Assembly (NCBI GenBank): GCA_902764825.1
Contig: CACWXL010000001.1
Location: forward strand, 372,001-436,000
Source: Oscillospiraceae bacterium
GTDB lineage: Bacteria; Bacillota; Clostridia; Saccharofermentanales; Saccharofermentanaceae
Direction of reading: 5' to 3'
Length of the DNA: 64,000 nt
Below the pieces are notes generated by a model, which was given only the letters and a program-made list of their open reading frames with translations, was not told the DNA's origin and made no database searches. Shown one piece after another: positions 59,187-64,000 of this stretch. Numbering within the stretch: the stretch's first letter is position 1; each line of letters starts with the position of its first letter. Made by a program: the position numbers and the translations under genes.

Positions 59187-62100
59187 TTACTCATGTAAAA
59201 AATACGCTTTGGCTGATTTACCGTAAATTAGCATAGCTCTTGCCAATTCTTTAAACGCTTCATCGGTCGATTTCTCGAGCCTGTTATACACATAAGTCTC
59301 GATGCTGTAATAAACCACATCACTGATCAAAGTATCACCATCAAGTATCTTAGCAGTAATGACACTAGACATATCTGCCGCAGAAATACTTGTAATCTTT
59401 GCGGTATATGCTTTGTAGGTTGAATCATATGCGAAATCAGACGCATTAATTGTTGTTGTATATGTTTCGCCATTAACAGCAACATATGAAAGAACCAGTT
59501 TTACGTTATCATTTGGCGCTCCGGAATCAAATTGCATGAAATACTTTAATTCTGTACTGTTGCCAAACACAACCATTTTTCCAATGATTCTTGCGGTAGC
59601 ACCTTCGGTCTTGTCAGTTCCTGCTGCAGACTCGGCATTAAGCACGGTTGTCTGATATGCTTTTTGTTCGTCTGTCAGGTCTGCATTTACAAGATGACTT
59701 GCGCTCGAGTTGTAGTTGAAATACTTCTGTGCTGCCGCACCATAATTCAACATATCAACAATCAATCTCTTAAAAGTATTATCACCGGAATACTTCAGTC
59801 TGTTATAAATGTACTCCTTAATACTATATCTGTCTGGCGTTGTGTTATAGGTATTACCATCTTTCTCCATGTAGAGAGTGGCATTCAGTTCATCACCCAT
59901 CTCACAGGCAGCTAATCCTCTATAAACAAATTTATAGTACTCTACACCGCCTTGGACCTCAACAATATAATCTGTTAACGTTGTTTCGTTCCAAGTAAAG
60001 GATGAACCGCTGGCATTGAACACCTGTTTCTTAACTACAAGTCTGTAGTTTTCAAAACCTTCGACATCTTCCTTCGGAATGTAGAAACCTACTGCCAGAT
60101 TATTACCGAATGAACAGTTATGCGAGAACTTTAAGATAATGTCGCCTTCTCCCAGCGGTACCCACTTGATCGTTCCGCCGTAATCCTGACGCACAGATTC
60201 AGTCCATGTGGAATCAGTTGCCGGATAGTATGCGTATGTACTTACGTTTTCGAAAGCACGGTTTGTACTGATCAATGGAGCATTTCCTGTAAAAATAACC
60301 GTCTTAAGAGAAGTACACTTTGAAAAACCCTTGTTGCCTATATAGGTAACTGTTGAAGGTATCACTATTTCTTTCAAGCTGCTGCAATTACTGAAAGCGC
60401 TGTCATTTATAGTTTTCAGGCCTTCATTAAGCTCAACTTTCTCAAGTCCCGTACAGCTATCAAATGCATAGTTGTTTATAATCGTAACATTAGAAGGTAT
60501 AGTTATTTCAGTAAGTGCCACGCATTCTCTGAAAGCTTCCTTGCCGATTTTGGTTACACTTTCCGGAATAGTAACAGTAGTAAGAGCTTTGCAGCGGAAG
60601 AATGTACCTTCACTTATTTCCTGCACACCATCAGGAATAACAATACTTTCCAAATTACTACAATTAACAAATGCATGGCCCTGTATCTCAGTAATAGTAT
60701 CCGGCAGTTTCAACGTCGTAAAACCACAGAAAGCAAATGCAAAATTTTCAATAGAATTTATGCCTTCTGGAAGAATAGCAGATTTCAGATTAGTAAAATT
60801 ATAGAAAGCAAAACTTCCCACATTAGTTACACCTTCTTCAATAATTACGCATGTAATATCGTCTTTAAATCCATTCCAAGGAGCTATTAGACTACTATCA
60901 CTTGCGAAATTCGGATTTTCATAAGAATTCATCTTTCCGAAACCAAATATACGTAATTCACCGTCCCAGAAAAGTCTCCACATAACATCACTGTACTCAG
61001 TGCTGTCATTCTTGCTGCAGTCACCTTCAGCGCGTACGCAACGGACTATATTAATCAATGCAGCATTAGATGATCCTTTCGTAACAGCATCCCACTGCTC
61101 AGGTGTTCCATAGAAGAATGCTTCACTCAGAGCTGAGCAGCCTGAGAAGACTCCGTAGTCAAGGGATTCGAGCTTATCATGGATTTTTATCCTCGACAGT
61201 GATGTGCAATCAGAAAAAGCACTCATGCCAAGTTCTTTGAGTGATGCCGGCAATTCAATATAATCAAGCGATGAGCAGCCCATAAAAGCATAATTATAAA
61301 TTGCCGTAACATCACCTGAAAACTCAACAGATGCCAGATTCTTACATGAACTGAATGCGCTTCCAGGAATTACTGTAACACCCTTGCCTATCTCAACATA
61401 TTCCAACGAAGAGCATTGAGCAAATGCGCGCAAGCCCAATGTAACTACGCTGTCAGGAATTACAACAGATATCAATGAACTGCAGCCCATGAATGCCGTT
61501 TCATCAATAACAGTAACCTTATCAGGAATAGTTATCTCTGACAAAGCATAACAATAATAGAAAGCACTTTCACCGATGGTCGTCAAAGCTGATGACAGAT
61601 TGATGCTGCTAAGTCTTGAGCATCTGTAGAAAGCATTCTTTCCTATTGTCTTTACAGTTGAAGACATAGTAACGCTCTCTATCTTCGAGCAACTGTAGAA
61701 AGCTCCTTCACCAATGCTTGTACAACCTGAAGCAATCTCGACACCAACTATATCATCCGCCCACTTATACCAAGGGAGAGAGAAATTACCGGGATAATCA
61801 TACATATCTCCTGTTCCGGTAATGTGAAGTATCTTATTCTCATCGATTCTCCAGAACAAGTTATCGCCGCACTGACCATTTGAAGGAATCCATGTAATGT
61901 TGCCGCCATAAGAAACCAATTTTGAATCAGTCCACGATTCATCGGGAGTGTAATATGCGTTCGCGGTTATTCCTTGGAACATTTGCACTCCCGGTTTGGG
62001 CGCGCTTCCATAAAAAACTATTGTATTAACATTACTGCAATTTGCAAAAGCATGTCCACCAATAGACTCTACTCCCGGCATAATATAAATTGTTTTAATC

Positions 62101-64000
62101 TCACTTCTTCTGTTATACCAACCAGGACGGTTGCCATCTCCGAAATTGGATTGCATTGCACCGCTTCCTGTAATAGTTAACACACCTTCCGAGTCCAATG
62201 TCCAAGTAAGGTTCTCTCCACACTTCTGTAAACCTACCCAAGTTATTGTTCCTCCGTAATTCTTAAGTGTGGAAGAATCCCATCCATTCAACCCGATCAC
62301 ATAATATGCCTTCGCAGTATCATTGCTAAAAGCATTCGAACCAATAGTAGGAGCACCGCCTTCGAACTCAAGTTTTTGGAGGGCCGAGCAATCTGCAAAA
62401 GCTCTGGCACCAATATTAGTAACGCTGTCAGGGAACTTAATTCCCCATACAGTTTTGTTATTGCTGAAAGCGCCTTCTCCAATACTTGTTAACCCTTCAG
62501 GAAGAACAATCTCATTAATCCTGCAATTCGCAAATGCACAATCTCCAATAGAACCCAATGAAGACGGGAACGTAACTTTCCATAGATTCGGATTTGAAGC
62601 AAATGCATTACTGTTGATCTGAACTATACCGCTTGGAATAGTTACATTTCTAAGATCATTGTCGGCAAAAGCACCTGTCGGGATGAGCATAATATTCGAA
62701 CTGATCGTTACACTCTGAAGACCTGCTTTATAGAATGAATACTCGCCTATCTGTCTTATACTTTCCGGAATTACTATCGTCTTAAGCGATTTGCAATCTT
62801 TGAAAGCAAAATTTCCAATCGTGGTAACATTCGAGCCTATATTAACGGAAGTTATTTCATCTGATAGCCAGTGCCAAGGTGCGGAACCAATAAAGGAATC
62901 ATCATAATTATACATTGCGCCAGTTCCGCAGATCGTGAGCACACCATTTTCGTATGACCAATTAAGGTTATCACCGCATTTACCTGAAGTATCTACTTTT
63001 CTGATTGAAAAATAGTCTGACCATATATAACTTGTACGATAATAAGCTCTGATATAGTATTTGGATGAGGATACAAGTCGGCTGTCAGAATAATCAATTT
63101 TAAACTGTCCCCATTGCATAAACAGATTATTTATTGATGCAATATCGTGTTGTCCTCCATTTTCATCAAAATACCCGAGAACAGCATCTGCCATAATCTC
63201 ATTATCCATATAAAAGTTTGTTGCAAAACTCAGTTCTGCGGTTTCTCCTGGTTTCACAGTAACGTCATTTGGTATATAGTAAATATTCAATGGAACCTGA
63301 TTAAGCGAGAACCGAGCTGAATCAACATATATATCGTTCGCATAATCATAATATGCTCTGATATACCATTCAGAAGAAGTTACTGTTCTACCCCAAATAG
63401 CAAGAACTGAGTTCTTTCGAAGACTTGGATCGTAACTGTTTTCGGCATTCAATTCATAAGCGATATTACGTTGATTACCGTCCCAATAACCGATTTCTAT
63501 CCTTTCGGGATAAAAATTGGTCTCCCATCCAATATATTGAGGGTCTTTGTTCGGATATACTTCTCTTGGTGCATTTATACCTTCAAACTTTATAGGTTCT
63601 TTTTCTATTGTAAATGTTCTGGAATCAGCATAGTCCTCTTTGTTTGAATCAGCATATGCCCTAACGATGTAATTAGAAGATGCTATAAGATCCTCATAAT
63701 ACAAATATGTTAAATCATCAACCATAGGATCGTGACCATTTCCAGTTGATAACGTCTTTACAACATGGAATGAATCTCCGGATAAATAACCGATTTCTAC
63801 AATCTCAGGTTTGAAATATGTTCCCCATTTAATCTCGATTCCATATCGCGGTGAAACCGTTCCGCCAACCGGTTGCTTTTTGAAGGCAACCGCACCCCTA
63901 TATAGTGCAAATTCTTTTGAATCTACAAATAGTTTATCGTTGTAATATGCTCTGGCAATATATTGATTAGACGTAATGATATCTTTATATGGGATAGTTA
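59187..64000 (-). CDS. BspA-type leucine-rich-repeat surface protein, 5' end beyond window
   Basis: At least 1,600 residues are visible; the frame stays open past an internal ATG at 63725 to the right edge, so the start and signal peptide are outside. The visible N-terminal part has four ~107-residue repeats each carrying SSxYI(V/I)RAY, Ig-like. Then several units of CGxNLxWxxxxGxLTIxGxGxM, each followed by LRR_5/BspA repeats (IGExAFxxCSxLxxVxIPxSV). The C-terminus has two ~130-residue domains ending RAMLIYGKSAKAYF. BspA-type proteins bind host or plant surfaces or are used by Clostridia in fibre environments. The gene is AT-richer than its neighbours. Confidence 0.9.
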   Translation of the reverse strand, partial: TIPYKDIITSNQYIARAYYNDKLFVDSKEFALYRGAVAFKKQPVGGTVSPRYGIEIKWGTYFKPEIVEIGYLSGDSFHVVKTLSTGNGHDPMVDDLTYLYYEDLIASSNYIVRAYADSNKEDYADSRTFTIEKEPIKFEGINAPREVYPNKDPQYIGWETNFYPERIEIGYWDGNQRNIAYELNAENSYDPSLRKNSVLAIWGRTVTSSEWYIRAYYDYANDIYVDSARFSLNQVPLNIYYIPNDVTVKPGETAELSFATNFYMDNEIMADAVLGYFDENGGQHDIASINNLFMQWGQFKIDYSDSRLVSSSKYYIRAYYRTSYIWSDYFSIRKVDTSGKCGDNLNWSYENGVLTICGTGAMYNYDDSFIGSAPWHWLSDEITSVNIGSNVTTIGNFAFKDCKSLKTIVIPESIRQIGEYSFYKAGLQSVTISSNIMLIPTGAFADNDLRNVTIPSGIVQINSNAFASNPNLWKVTFPSSLGSIGDCAFANCRINEIVLPEGLTSIGEGAFSNNKTVWGIKFPDSVTNIGARAFADCSALQKLEFEGGAPTIGSNAFSNDTAKAYYVIGLNGWDSSTLKNYGGTITWVGLQKCGENLTWTLDSEGVLTITGSGAMQSNFGDGNRPGWYNRRSEIKTIYIMPGVESIGGHAFANCSNVNTIVFYGSAPKPGVQMFQGITANAYYTPDESWTDSKLVSYGGNITWIPSNGQCGDNLFWRIDENKILHITGTGDMYDYPGNFSLPWYKWADDIVGVEIASGCTSIGEGAFYSCSKIESVTMSSTVKTIGKNAFYRCSRLSSINLSSALTTIGESAFYYCYALSEITIPDKVTVIDETAFMGCSSLISVVIPDSVVTLGLRAFAQCSSLEYVEIGKGVTVIPGSAFSSCKNLASVEFSGDVTAIYNYAFMGCSSLDYIELPASLKELGMSAFSDCTSLSRIKIHDKLESLDYGVFSGCSALSEAFFYGTPEQWDAVTKGSSNAALINIVRCVRAEGDCSKNDSTEYSDVMWRLFWDGELRIFGFGKMNSYENPNFASDSSLIAPWNGFKDDITCVIIEEGVTNVGSFAFYNFTNLKSAILPEGINSIENFAFAFCGFTTLKLPDTITEIQGHAFVNCSNLESIVIPDGVQEISEGTFFRCKALTTVTIPESVTKIGKEAFRECVALTEITIPSNVTIINNYAFDSCTGLEKVELNEGLKTINDSAFSNCSSLKEIVIPSTVTYIGNKGFSKCTSLKTVIFTGNAPLISTNRAFENVSTYAYYPATDSTWTESVRQDYGGTIKWVPLGEGDIILKFSHNCSFGNNLAVGFYIPKEDVEGFENYRLVVKKQVFNASGSSFTWNETTLTDYIVEVQGGVEYYKFVYRGLAACEMGDELNATLYMEKDGNTYNTTPDRYSIKEYIYNRLKYSGDNTFKRLIVDMLNYGAAAQKYFNYNSSASHLVNADLTDEQKAYQTTVLNAESAAGTDKTEGATARIIGKMVVFGNSTELKYFMQFDSGAPNDNVKLVLSYVAVNGETYTTTINASDFAYDSTYKAYTAKITSISAADMSSVITAKILDGDTLISDVVYYSIETYVYNRLEKSTDEAFKELARAMLIYGKSAKAYFLHE

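Overview
The window looks like chromosomal DNA of a low-to-moderate GC Gram-positive bacterium of the class Clostridia (Bacillota). The signs are the gene neighbourhoods (hrcA-grpE-dnaK-dnaJ-prmA behind a CIRCE operator; tmk-holB-ricT; hisS-aspS), a clostridial-type 56-residue 2[4Fe-4S] ferredoxin, a DUF6472-like small protein, BspA-type leucine-rich repeats, strong purine-rich ribosome binding sites and sigma-A-like promoters. I cannot name a genus. There is no transposase, integrase, phage gene or CRISPR array. Most genes are on the minus strand; 30.0-34.4 kb, 37.1-38.1 kb, 52.8-53.7 kb and 57.0-59.0 kb are on the plus strand.

Layout. 0-4.6 kb: a partial membrane-anchored NAGPA-type glycosidase, a degenerate CPBP protein, three tRNA genes (Val, Asp, Phe), and an XRE regulator with a canonical CPBP protease. 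4.1-9.2 kb: trmN6-rsmI, then metG-tatD and a small membrane protein. 9.2-12.3 kb: two paralogous zinc-ribbon/TPR/membrane proteins. 12.4-14.9 kb: an ABC exporter with a LytTR regulator and a DUF3021 protein behind a 21-bp direct repeat. 15-18.8 kb: a polysaccharide deacetylase, a DUF6472-like protein, a hybrid histidine kinase and a ferredoxin. 18.9-27.6 kb: a tightly packed run: sialate-O-acetylesterase-like protein, AraC regulator, folE, folP, folB-folK fusion, Arg/Asn/Gln-rich protein, tmk, holB, ricT. 27.7-29.7 kb: DeoR regulator and M15 peptidase. 29.8-38.1 kb: tRNA-Leu, an acyltransferase operon, more zinc-ribbon proteins, a methyltransferase and a solitary HerA-like ATPase. 38.1-43.9 kb: hisS-aspS-lepB-lepA. 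44.1-50.8 kb: the heat-shock operon hrcA-grpE-clpP-dnaK-dnaJ, then prmA. 50.9-59.2 kb: serine hydrolase, HAD phosphatase, a lone sugar-type ABC permease with its own repressor, glnA, a LarA-like racemase, PAP2 phosphatase and a 35-residue peptide. 59.2-64 kb: a giant AT-rich BspA-type surface protein that runs off the right edge.

How the parts fit. Housekeeping genes sit in recognisable clusters: tRNA charging, initiation-codon reading and ribosome RNA modification (metG, rsmI, trmN6), thymidylate and DNA replication (tmk, holB), folate (folE, folP, folBK), protein quality control (hrcA to dnaJ plus clpP), and secretion and back-translocation (lepB, lepA). Accessory insertions between them carry signalling, cell-envelope and unknown functions. 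The most interesting unknowns are a family of zinc-ribbon/TPR/transmembrane proteins (three paralogs in two places, plus two other zinc-ribbon proteins nearby), a HerA-like ATPase without its usual nuclease partner whose promoter appears to share its -35 bases with one of those zinc-ribbon genes, an esterase-family protein that has lost its catalytic motifs, a repressor whose operator fills its own promoter spacer, and a DeoR gene that seems to be leaderless. All functional calls rest on reading motifs by eye; no database search was possible.
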